DNA of 5,339 nt from an uncultured Aliterella sp. (GTDB lineage: Bacteria > Cyanobacteriota > Cyanobacteriia > Cyanobacteriales > Chroococcidiopsidaceae). Position numbers and translations under genes: made by a program. Shown here one piece after another: positions 1 to 5,088 of the stretch. The number at the start of each line of letters is the position of its first letter. Within the stretch, counting starts at the first letter, position 1. Location: NCBI GenBank assembly GCA_905479905.1, contig CAJQOK010000260.1, forward strand, positions 1 to 5,339. Reading direction: 5' to 3'. The notes under the pieces were generated by a model. That model was given only the letters and a program-made list of their open reading frames with translations, did no database searches and was not told the origin of the DNA.

Positions 1-958
1 GTTGTCCGGCTAAATCAGCAGAAGTCAATTCTTCTGGAGTTGCAGATTGTAAAAATTTCTGAATCTGTGTTTGCGTATCTTGTTGTGGCTGACCAACTAC
101 ATTTTTCCAAGCACCTTCTAGTTGATCGACAACTTTACTAATATCTTGCTTAGAAAAGTCGGTACGGCTGCTAACTAAATCTACTAGCGTTTGACGATCA
201 ATATTTAAGCCTTCATTTCCTGCTAGGCTTTGCAAATCTGAGGTGCTAAGTATTTTCTCAAACTGGCTGCGAATTTCCTCTACATCTAGCTTAGGTAATT
301 GCAAATTGCTTAAAGAACTTTGCAAAGTATCGCGGATACTATTGGGGTCAATTCCCGAAGTCAATTCGCGGCGCACTGCGGCGGTAATAGATTCGGCTGT
401 CGAAACTAATTGCGATGAAGCGGCGCTTGCACCCATAGCTGTAGCGGCAGTTCCCATCAATCCTTGAAAGCCTGATGTAGCCGTAGTTACAACCGAGCCA
501 ATTAACGAACCTACGGTAGTTGAACCTACCCAAACTAGCAACGAAAAGTAAGTAGACCAAATAACAATAGCTGTAATTGCGCCTAAAACTGCACTGCTAA
601 CTAAGCTCAGTTTTACTGCTAAAAAACAAGCAATAAATAAGGCAATACTAACGGTGATTAAAGTCCAAAGACCAACCGCCGTTTCTATTTTGCGAATAGT
701 GCTACCCAAACTTTCCGATTCATCCGAACTAGATGAATTAGATGATCCTCCTATGGCTGAAATGCCAAAGGCAACAGAGAAGTTAGTTAATAGTAGTTGG
801 AAGGCAAAAGCCATTAAGACCCCGGCAATCAATGCTACTAAAAACTGCGGTGCTGAAAATAAAGCTACAGTCTGGGGTATAGTGCTTACTTGCGTTTCCA
901 CAACTCTTGTTACTCCCAAGTATTGACTATATAACGGAGTAATTGTACTCAAATTCAT
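1..958 (-). CDS. Membrane protein of unknown function, N-terminal 319 residues (3' end beyond window)
   Basis: The frame stays open from the ATG at 956-958 to the left edge, so only the first 319 codons are seen. The start is supported by an AAGGA ribosome binding site 5 nt upstream. Residues about 38-70 are hydrophobic. A Ser/Asp/Glu-rich linker follows at about 72-86 (SSNSSSSDESES). Two further hydrophobic stretches lie at about 95-120 and 123-162, the second Gly/Thr/Ser/Val-rich. From about 170 the chain is charged and looks helical, with Leu-Asp-rich phrases such as IDRQTLVDLVSSRTD and KQDISKVVDQLEGAW that resemble degenerate repeats. From memory, similar phrases occur in large cyanobacterial membrane proteins of unknown function, sometimes annotated as MFS transporters. 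The few membrane segments and long soluble tail do not look like a transporter. A membrane anchor with a helical scaffold is my inference. Function is unknown; that this is a real gene is nearly certain. Confidence 0.9.
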   Translation of the reverse strand, partial: MNLSTITPLYSQYLGVTRVVETQVSTIPQTVALFSAPQFLVALIAGVLMAFAFQLLLTNFSVAFGISAIGGSSNSSSSDESESLGSTIRKIETAVGLWTLITVSIALFIACFLAVKLSLVSSAVLGAITAIVIWSTYFSLLVWVGSTTVGSLIGSVVTTATSGFQGLMGTAATAMGASAASSQLVSTAESITAAVRRELTSGIDPNSIRDTLQSSLSNLQLPKLDVEEIRSQFEKILSTSDLQSLAGNEGLNIDRQTLVDLVSSRTDFSKQDISKVVDQLEGAWKNVVGQPQQDTQTQIQKFLQSATPEELTSADLAGQ

Positions 959-963
959 GCCTT

Positions 964-968
964 TCCTT
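964..968 (-). promoter_or_regulatory. Ribosome binding site of the left-edge membrane protein gene
   Basis: AAGGA on the minus strand ends 5 nt before the ATG at 956-958, inside the purine-rich stretch AGAAGGAAAGG. It fixes the start codon of the gene, whose other end is not in view. Confidence 0.7.
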
Positions 969-1029
969 CTTTGTTAAATTAAAGCGATTAGTCCTTAGTA
1001 CACAAAAATTCGTACACTAATTGTTCAGC

Positions 1030-1052
1030 GTTTATAAAATGGTTTTATAAAC
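1030..1052. repeat. Perfect 10-bp inverted repeat upstream of the membrane protein gene
   Basis: GTTTATAAAA and its exact reverse complement TTTTATAAAC flank the 3-nt centre TGG. The element lies 71-94 nt before the start codon at 958, which is a promoter or 5'-leader position for that minus-strand gene. It has no T-run matching an intrinsic terminator and is almost free of G and C. A repressor operator or an AT-rich promoter element is therefore more likely than a terminator. No regulator can be named from the sequence. Confidence 0.6.
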
Positions 1053-1240
1053 ATCAATTACTAACTACTGTTTGGCTACTTATATGTAGACCCATCTCTT
1101 ATATATATCGTTGGCTCTTTTTCCTAACTCCCTCTAAAGTCGGAATAGAGGAAGTTTGTTTGTATAATTTTGTAAATCAGAAAATGTTTTATAGGCTAAA
1201 ATTTAGGGCGGCAATTGTGCGGAAGCAAGCAATCAAGGAG

Positions 1241-1248
1241 GCGATCGC
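1241..1248. repeat. HIP1 octamer (intergenic)
   Basis: GCGATCGC, the highly iterated palindrome found across many cyanobacterial genomes. This copy is outside any gene. It supports the cyanobacterial assignment and has no known local function. Confidence 0.9.
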
Positions 1249-1447
1249 TAAATTTTCCTATAAACTCAGCGTTGTAAGCTTAATTTGAGCAGGTTTGTTT
1301 TGAAAGCAAGTACAACCACCGCTTTTGCACTTAAAAGTGTATTTACCTATTGACGCTTAAGGCTTTTAGCAAGCTTCATAGTTTCAGTTTCCGTTATTTG
1401 GGATAAAAAACTGATTTTGATAATTCAATAAGTCTAACAGATTCCAT

Positions 1448-1483
1448 AAAACAATCCCCCCTAAACATAGAAGGGATTGTTTT
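1448..1483. terminator. Hairpin terminator, possibly bidirectional
   Basis: AAAACAATCCC (1448-1458) and its exact complement GGGATTGTTTT (1473-1483) form an 11-bp stem with a 14-nt loop. The hairpin lies 18 nt past the stop codon of the minus-strand gene at 1502-1933, so it most simply ends that transcript. The minus-strand product carries TTTT in its 3' arm. Read on the plus strand the stem also ends in a run of five T (1480-1484), so it could stop transcripts arriving from the gap as well. Confidence 0.8.
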
Positions 1484-1501
1484 TAAAAATTCTATTTTAG
1501 C

Positions 1502-1933
1502 TTACTTGCTAACATCATTTAAAGCTTTCTGAGGAACTTTAACTATATCTTCTGCTGCTTCAAGCAATTGCTCTCCAGCTTTTTTTGTGCCTGGATCGAT
1601 TGGTTCGTCAAGATTAAGTTTCTCTTTTATATTTTCAAATATATTTTTGCCTTTACCTTCGGCGGCTCTATTTTTAATGTTTAGTCCTTCGTCTTGGAGC
1701 AGTTTTGCAGATTTTTCGGCGTTATCTTTGATTCTATCTACTTTAACTTCTCCCTCACTTTTACCCTCTACTTTGTACTGAGTTGCTTCGGGTGTTACGG
1801 CTTCTGCTTGAGCTTGTAGTTGATTGCCGTGAATGTCAAAGGCACTACCAATTAAAAAAGTTAACCCTACCAGAAACACTGTTATAATCTGCTTTATTTT
1901 AATGCTTTGCAGCCAAGAAGTTACACGCTTCAT
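1502..1933 (-). CDS. Small exported charged protein of unknown function, cyanobacterial type
   Basis: This encodes 143 residues from the ATG at 1931-1933. That start is preferred over an in-frame ATG at 1949-1951 because AGGAG lies 8 nt before it, and because the protein then opens with a normal signal peptide: MKR, a hydrophobic core at about 16-32, and a likely signal peptidase I site AQA at 41-43. No lipobox cysteine is present. The mature part, about 100 residues, is rich in Lys, Glu, Asp and Ala and is probably helical (NAEKSAKLLQDEGLNIKNRA, then NIKEKLNLDE). It resembles a group of small secreted cyanobacterial proteins that begin MKR-xx-S-W/R-L and are sometimes labelled low-temperature-induced; that is from memory. 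A periplasmic or thylakoid-lumen location is inferred. It is probably a single-gene unit, with RNase D 160 nt upstream and a terminator downstream. Function is unknown. Confidence 0.85.
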   Translation of the reverse strand: MKRVTSWLQSIKIKQIITVFLVGLTFLIGSAFDIHGNQLQAQAEAVTPEATQYKVEGKSEGEVKVDRIKDNAEKSAKLLQDEGLNIKNRAAEGKGKNIFENIKEKLNLDEPIDPGTKKAGEQLLEAAEDIVKVPQKALNDVSK

Positions 1934-1941
1934 ATTAAATA

Positions 1942-1946
1942 CTCCT
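1942..1946 (-). promoter_or_regulatory. Ribosome binding site that decides the start at 1933
   Basis: AGGAG on the minus strand sits 8 nt before the ATG at 1931-1933. It lies just inside the frame that would begin at 1951, and that upstream ATG has no such site. The shorter protein is therefore favoured. Confidence 0.7.
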
Positions 1947-2067
1947 ACCATGCTTTAATCGATTGAACAAGTTTGATCGCAGATTAAACGCTGCAATCAT
2001 TGCCTCATTATTCTTTAATGTTCGGTTATTCTTCGCATCAGTCTAACGATATATAATTAGTTTAAAT

Positions 2068-2085
2068 TAACAAATTTTTTTGTTA
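2068..2085 (-). terminator. Weak AT-rich hairpin after the RNase D gene
   Basis: TAACAAA (2068-2074) and TTTGTTA (2079-2085) are exact complements around a 4-nt centre, 8 nt past the stop codon of the exonuclease gene. The stem has only one G-C pair and no good T-run follows on the minus strand. Termination here is possible but weak; an incidental palindrome is an alternative. Confidence 0.3.
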
Positions 2086-2093
2086 GTAATTTA

Positions 2094-2723
2094 TTAATGC
2101 TCAAATAAGTCTTTAAATTGTAATAAGTCTAAACTCACCATAGTTGGCAGAGCTTCAAAGCATTTATTGGCAAGCTCTAATCTTTCTTCGCGCTCTAGCA
2201 TGGCGATTAATTTTTGTCTAGCACTTAGGAGATAACGCACATCATTAGAGGCATAATTTAGTTGCTTATCTGATAAGTTTGCCGCATTTCCCCAATCAGA
2301 ACTTTGAGCGCTTTTATCTAATTCTACGTTTTCTAATTCTTGAATTAAATCTTTTAAACCGTGTCGATTAGTGTAAGTTCTAGCTAATTTACTAGCAATT
2401 TTTGTACAAAATACGGGCTGTACTAGAATATGCAAATATTGGCGTAAAGTTGCTAAATCAAACCGGGCAAAGTGAAAAACTTTAACAACATTAATATTTT
2501 CTAATAATTGTTTTAAATTGGGGGCATCGGCTTGATTTTTGGCAATGCGGACTACCGTTACTATACCTTGAGCATCGCATATTTGTACTAAACATAGGCG
2601 ATCGCGCGTGGGCAATAATCCCATAGTTTCGGTATCTATGGCAACAGCTTCAGAGGTTAAATACTGCGATAGTGTGTTGTCGCTAAGATCGCGATCGCAT
2701 ACTTGAAAATCTGGTACTTGCAT
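2094..2723 (-). CDS. RNase D-type 3'-5' exonuclease (DEDDy family)
   Basis: The product is a cytoplasmic metal-dependent 3'-5' exonuclease, most likely trimming RNA. From the ATG at 2721-2723 it has 209 residues. The three exonuclease motifs are intact: Exo I DTE (Asp30, Glu32), Exo II FHFARFD (Asp89), and Exo III YASND (Tyr157, Asp161). This gives the DEDDy set expected for two-metal catalysis. It is about half the length of E. coli RNase D (375 residues) and lacks HRDC domains, as usual for short cyanobacterial homologues. In-frame starts at 2768, 2777 or a TTG at 2786 would overlap the upstream gene by 40-60 nt and add residues not expected for the family. The 2723 start leaves 4 nt after the CAP gene stop, so the two are probably co-transcribed and translationally coupled. 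No clear ribosome binding site is seen. DNA rather than RNA as substrate cannot be excluded. Confidence 0.93.
   Translation of the reverse strand: MQVPDFQVCDRDLSDNTLSQYLTSEAVAIDTETMGLLPTRDRLCLVQICDAQGIVTVVRIAKNQADAPNLKQLLENINVVKVFHFARFDLATLRQYLHILVQPVFCTKIASKLARTYTNRHGLKDLIQELENVELDKSAQSSDWGNAANLSDKQLNYASNDVRYLLSARQKLIAMLEREERLELANKCFEALPTMVSLDLLQFKDLFEH
2598..2698. repeat. Two HIP1 octamers inside the exonuclease gene
   Basis: GCGATCGC occurs at 2598-2605 and 2691-2698. Both lie in coding sequence and are translated normally; the second is part of the longer string GATCGCGATCGC. They are ordinary genome-wide cyanobacterial repeats. Confidence 0.85.
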
Positions 2724-2727
2724 TATA

Positions 2728-3240
2728 TTAGCGGCGGTTGATAAATAGCTGAGTAAAATAGTATTCATTCTTGGCATTTTTGACAATGCCGATACCCGTT
2801 AAGTTATATTGACCTTCAATATTGACTCTATGACCATCACTTTTAATCCAACCATCAACAGCTTGCTCAGCGGGGTTAGAATAACCTTGGTTGAAAGCAA
2901 CATTTTCCGCTACCGCCTGGTAAGGAATTTGGCGACGGATAATAGAGACGCGCTGCTCAAATCCATCATGGCTAAAAGGTACTTTACCACTTGCCATATT
3001 TTGACTATGAATTTTTGCTTGGGCGCTAATGCGAGAATCAAGGGTTAAAGGCGGCAATTTGCGCGACTGACGATATTGATTGATTTGTTGATGAATAGAT
3101 TTTTCCATAGCTGAAGGGGGTTTTACTGGGGAAGCGGCGATAGTTTTCGATGGTGGTAAGCCGATGTCTGCATTTAAAGGAATATCGCAGCTAGAGAGAG
3201 TAAGTAGAGTAAACAACATTCCTGGCAAAAGTTTTCGCAT
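2728..3240 (-). CDS. CAP/SCP-domain lipoprotein
   Basis: 170 residues. The N-terminus is a lipoprotein signal: MRK, a hydrophobic run, then the lipobox LSSC with Cys18 as the lipidation site. A Pro/Ser-rich linker follows (about 20-45). The CAP (SCP/PR-1-like) domain spans about 48-168. Recognisable signatures are QINQYRQSRKLPPL, IHSQNMASG, FSHDGF, AENVA, GWIKSDGHRVNI and YYFTQLF. His91, Glu112 and His137 fit the conserved CAP metal-binding cavity residues. The protein should sit outside the plasma membrane, anchored to inner or outer membrane. Bacterial CAP proteins have varied and mostly unproven roles, so none is assigned. The start at 3238-3240 is the only one that keeps a full signal peptide; no ribosome binding site is visible. 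It is the first gene of a pair with the exonuclease gene 4 nt downstream. Confidence 0.93.
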   Translation of the reverse strand: MRKLLPGMLFTLLTLSSCDIPLNADIGLPPSKTIAASPVKPPSAMEKSIHQQINQYRQSRKLPPLTLDSRISAQAKIHSQNMASGKVPFSHDGFEQRVSIIRRQIPYQAVAENVAFNQGYSNPAEQAVDGWIKSDGHRVNIEGQYNLTGIGIVKNAKNEYYFTQLFINRR

Positions 3241-3309
3241 TATTAATTAGTTTCGGAACTTTGAGCAACAGTAAAAATAAGTATTAGCAGATGTTTGGGT
3301 ATAGTTTTA

Positions 3310-3315
3310 ATTATA
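3310..3315 (-). promoter_or_regulatory. Candidate -10 box for the CAP lipoprotein gene
   Basis: A perfect TATAAT on the minus strand lies about 70 nt before the start codon at 3240. There is no good -35 hexamer at 16-18 nt, so this is only a candidate. The 162-nt region between 3240 and 3403 must hold divergent promoters for the CAP gene and the SUI1 gene. Confidence 0.35.
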
Positions 3316-3373
3316 AATGGTAGCGCTGCTGTGGCGTTCTGGCGGCGATGGAGCTTGCACAAGTTAGTATAGA

Positions 3374-3392
3374 TAGGCTAGGCTAATAGGCT
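3374..3392 (+). repeat. Three TAGGCT copies in the leader of the SUI1 gene
   Basis: TAGGCT occurs at 3374-3379, 3379-3384 and 3387-3392, ending 10 nt before the start codon at 3403. No standard ribosome binding site is present there. The repeat may be chance or a small leader element; no function can be assigned. Confidence 0.4.
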
Positions 3393-3402
3393 TAATATTT
3401 TT

Positions 3403-3762
3403 ATGGCATCACCTAATCGCAATTCTGACTCGACTAAATCTAGTCAAACCCGTTTTGTTTATCAAGAGTTTGGCGATAATAATCCAGCTTTAGCAAGGGG
3501 TGTTCCCGATTTACCAGCTTCAGAGCAAGATGTCAGAATCCAAGCTTCCCGCAAAGGACGCAAAGGCAAAACTGTTACTGTAATTACTGGTTTTAAAGCT
3601 AAAAATGAAACTTTGGTTGAACTTGTAAAAAAGCTGAAAAGTCAGTGCGGTACGGGGGGAACAGTCAAAGAAAATGAAATTGAAATTCAGGGAGAACATA
3701 CCCAAAAGCTTTTACAGATTTTGACGCAGTTGGGTTATAAAGCTAAAATTAGTGGCGGTTGA
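3403..3762 (+). CDS. yciH: SUI1/eIF1-like translation initiation factor (YciH family)
   Basis: 119 residues. The N-terminal 40 or so are polar and probably disordered. The SUI1 domain spans about 44-117. It shows the basic loop SRKGRKGKTVTVITG, the helix ETLVELVKKLKSQCG, the segment CGTGGTVKENEIEIQGEH, and the closing helix and strand QKLLQILTQLGYKAKISGG. These are diagnostic for bacterial YciH and eukaryotic eIF1/SUI1 proteins, which bind the small ribosomal subunit and, in eukaryotes, guard start-codon selection. The bacterial role is less settled; E. coli YciH has been linked to translation control under stress. Length and domain are complete. The ATG has no strong Shine-Dalgarno sequence, common in cyanobacteria. 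It is divergent from the CAP gene, and the Pmp3 gene follows 117 nt later on the same strand, probably with its own promoter. Confidence 0.95.
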   Translation: MASPNRNSDSTKSSQTRFVYQEFGDNNPALARGVPDLPASEQDVRIQASRKGRKGKTVTVITGFKAKNETLVELVKKLKSQCGTGGTVKENEIEIQGEHTQKLLQILTQLGYKAKISGG

Positions 3763-3806
3763 AAACTTATTCAATCTATCTCTATAAAGATGTCGCCTTT
3801 GCCAAT

Positions 3807-3834
3807 TTGTGACATATTGAAAAAGTAATATAGT
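3807..3834 (+). promoter_or_regulatory. Candidate promoter of the Pmp3-family gene
   Basis: TTGTGA (3807-3812, four of six matching TTGACA) is separated by 16 nt from TATAGT (3829-3834, five of six matching TATAAT). It lies 45 nt before the start codon at 3880. This suggests transcription separate from the SUI1 gene. Confidence 0.45.
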
Positions 3835-3838
3835 AGCT

Positions 3839-3846
3839 GCGATCGC
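3839..3846. repeat. HIP1 octamer in the Pmp3 leader
   Basis: GCGATCGC, just downstream of the candidate promoter, likely within the transcribed leader. It is a general cyanobacterial repeat. Confidence 0.9.
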
Positions 3847-3867
3847 CTGATGGCATAGTAGGCTACA

Positions 3868-3872
3868 AAGGA
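3868..3872 (+). promoter_or_regulatory. Ribosome binding site of the Pmp3-family gene
   Basis: AAGGA, 7 nt before the ATG at 3880. It is good evidence that this very short frame is translated. Confidence 0.75.
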
Positions 3873-3879
3873 AACTACT

Positions 3880-4041
3880 ATGGATATTATTCGCTTAATA
3901 GCTGCAATTTTCTTACCTCCTCTAGGTGTTTTCCTACAAGTAGGGATAGGAAAAGATTTTTGGATAAATATTGTTTTGACACTTTTTGGCTATATACCTG
4001 GAATCATTCATGCGGTGTGGATAATTTTGTCCAAAAAGTAA
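3880..4041 (+). CDS. Pmp3/UPF0057 (YqaE-like) small membrane protein
   Basis: 53 residues, a typical length for the family. It starts MDIIRLIAAIFLPPLGVFLQ and continues with a short polar turn (GIGKDFW), a second membrane segment INIVLTLFGYIPGIIHAVWI, and a basic end SKK. The two transmembrane helices (about 3-23 and 29-50), the LPPLGVFLQVG motif and the YIPGIIHA motif are the family signature. In yeast and plants Pmp3/RCI2 proteins sit in the plasma membrane, are induced by cold or salt, and affect membrane potential and ion tolerance. The bacterial members are much less studied, so a stress-related membrane role is inference. A good ribosome binding site and a candidate promoter precede it. 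It converges on the dienelactone hydrolase gene, 51 nt away. Confidence 0.94.
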   Translation: MDIIRLIAAIFLPPLGVFLQVGIGKDFWINIVLTLFGYIPGIIHAVWIILSKK

Positions 4042-4047
4042 AGGATA

Positions 4048-4081
4048 AAGCGATCGCTATTTTAAATGTGCGCGATCGCTT
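4048..4081. terminator. Hairpin made of two HIP1 octamers between convergent genes
   Basis: AAGCGATCGC (4048-4057) and GCGATCGCTT (4072-4081) are exact reverse complements with a 14-nt AT-rich loop. They contain HIP1 octamers at 4050-4057 and 4072-4079. The element fills the 51-nt gap between the Pmp3 stop and the dienelactone hydrolase stop, where a shared bidirectional terminator would be expected. There is no T-run directly after the stem on either strand, so termination is inferred. Each octamer is also self-complementary. Confidence 0.5.
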
Positions 4082-4092
4082 AGGATTACTTA

Positions 4093-4893
4093 TTAAGGTT
4101 TTTTAGCTGTAAATAGTTCGGCAAAAAACTGCTGCATATCTGCAAAAGAGCGTCTATCGGCGGTAGCGTTGTAAGCTACACCTTTTGAGACATCGTTACC
4201 AGCTTCAGGATTAGTAAAACTGTGTACTGCGCCTCCGTACTCTACCATTTGCCAATCTACTTTTGCTTGACGCATCTCGTTTTCAAAAGTATCAATCTGG
4301 GCTTTAGGAACTAAAGGGTCGTCCGCACCGTGTAAAACTAAAACCTTACTTTTGATCTTTGTAGCATCTTTGAGGTTGGGCGTGTCTAAGTTACCGTGAA
4401 AGCTAACTACACCTGCAACATTTGCACCGCTTCGCGCGACTTCTAAAACTGTAGTACCACCAAAACAGTAGCCAATAGCAGCAATGCGGTTTTTGTCGGT
4501 AAGTTTGTTGTCTTGTAATACTTTCAATCCTGCTGAGGCGCGATCGCGCATCAATTGGCGGTTAGATCTGTATATAGTAGCTTGGGTAGCAGCATCCTTG
4601 GTATTAGTAGGTCTAATACCTTTACCATACATATCAACAGCAAAAGCAACGTAGCCAAGGCTTGCTAATTGCTCAGAGCGCTTCTTAACGTAGGAGCCTA
4701 AGCCCGTCCATTCATGCACAACCATCACTCCCGGACGTTGCCCTTTGATTGCGTCATCGTAGGCTAAATAGCCTTGTAGTACGGTGTTTCCGTGCTTGTA
4801 TTCAACAACTTGGGTTCGCACTTTGGCAAAAGCTGAGGTTGAACAGATTAAGGCAACAATCGGCGCAATTAGTAAGGGTGGTAAAAATTTCAT
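4093..4893 (-). CDS. Exported dienelactone hydrolase-family alpha/beta hydrolase
   Basis: 266 residues. A cleavable signal peptide is visible: MKF, a hydrophobic core to about 20, and cleavage after AFA at 21-23. The alpha/beta-hydrolase domain spans about 28-262. The catalytic triad of the dienelactone hydrolase family is present: nucleophile Cys143 in GYCFGG, Asp192 in HGADDPLVP, and His224 in GGAVHSF. Glu61 in VVHEWTGLG matches the glutamate that controls the cysteine in the bacterial enzyme. Family members hydrolyse lactones or esters. The classical substrate is dienelactone in chlorocatechol breakdown, but most genomic members have unknown substrates, and nothing nearby suggests aromatic degradation. 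Export suggests a periplasmic ester or lactone substrate. No ribosome binding site precedes the ATG. The gene is convergent with the Pmp3 gene and lies 195 nt downstream of thrB on the same strand. Confidence 0.93.
   Translation of the reverse strand: MKFLPPLLIAPIVALICSTSAFAKVRTQVVEYKHGNTVLQGYLAYDDAIKGQRPGVMVVHEWTGLGSYVKKRSEQLASLGYVAFAVDMYGKGIRPTNTKDAATQATIYRSNRQLMRDRASAGLKVLQDNKLTDKNRIAAIGYCFGGTTVLEVARSGANVAGVVSFHGNLDTPNLKDATKIKSKVLVLHGADDPLVPKAQIDTFENEMRQAKVDWQMVEYGGAVHSFTNPEAGNDVSKGVAYNATADRRSFADMQQFFAELFTAKKP
4540..4547. repeat. HIP1 octamer inside the hydrolase gene
   Basis: GCGATCGC within the longer palindrome GCGCGATCGCGC, in coding sequence for the Arg-Asp-Arg-Ala region (residues 116-119). 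Confidence 0.85.
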
Positions 4894-4935
4894 TAGGTAA
4901 GAATTTGAGGAGATTGAAAAGTAGATAACTGGAAA

Positions 4936-4964
4936 ATTATCCTAGCGCCATTTCTTGTGACCAA
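4936..4964 (-). promoter_or_regulatory. Candidate promoter of the hydrolase gene
   Basis: On the minus strand TTGGTC (4959-4964, three of six matching TTGACA) is followed after exactly 17 nt by GATAAT (4936-4941, five of six matching TATAAT), 42 nt before the start codon at 4893. It would let this gene be transcribed separately from thrB. The -35 match is poor. Confidence 0.35.
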
Positions 4965-5088
4965 ACATCTTGCCTAGGTAAGGCTACAAATATAAAGTCT
5001 GTTCTTATCCTCACTGATAATAATAAACTTCTTAACAGTGCGGTGAAAGGCTGTCGATGATTTCTGCATCCACGCTATTACCAATTTG

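Larger units (their letters stand above)
959..1501. other. 543-nt intergenic region without a convincing protein gene
   Basis: This gap separates two minus-strand genes. It contains the 1030-1052 inverted repeat, a GTACAC direct repeat with a 14-nt period at about 999-1018, a TATAAT hexamer on the plus strand at 1163-1168, one HIP1 octamer at 1241-1248, a short CACTT/AAGTG inverted repeat at 1328-1339, and the hairpin terminator at 1448-1483. The longest plus-strand frame noticed is 34 codons (1184-1288) and lacks a ribosome binding site. The left third should hold the promoter of the membrane protein gene. No function is assigned to the middle, but it is long for a leader and could hide a small RNA. 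Confidence 0.6.

Noticed and set aside
243..926. Plus- and minus-strand frames of 70-90 codons inside the left-edge gene region.
   Set aside because: They lie within the continuous 319-codon minus-strand frame, which has a start with a ribosome binding site and coherent membrane and helical segments. They are shadows.
999..1018. GTACAC direct repeat considered as an NtcA-type site (GTA-N8-TAC).
   Set aside because: The spacing between GTA and TAC does not fit N8.
1184..1288. A 34-codon plus-strand frame in the long intergenic gap, with a basic product.
   Set aside because: It has no ribosome binding site, no recognisable motif, and a length expected by chance in this gap.
2724..2786. Longer N-terminus for the RNase D-type protein, from TTG at 2786 or ATG at 2777 or 2768.
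   Set aside because: These starts overlap the CAP gene by 40-60 nt and add residues not expected for the family. ATG at 2723 gives a family-like N-terminus and a 4-nt spacing.
3809..3825. TGTGA in the Pmp3 promoter considered as a CRP-type site (TGTGA-N6-TCACA).
   Set aside because: The second half-site is absent.
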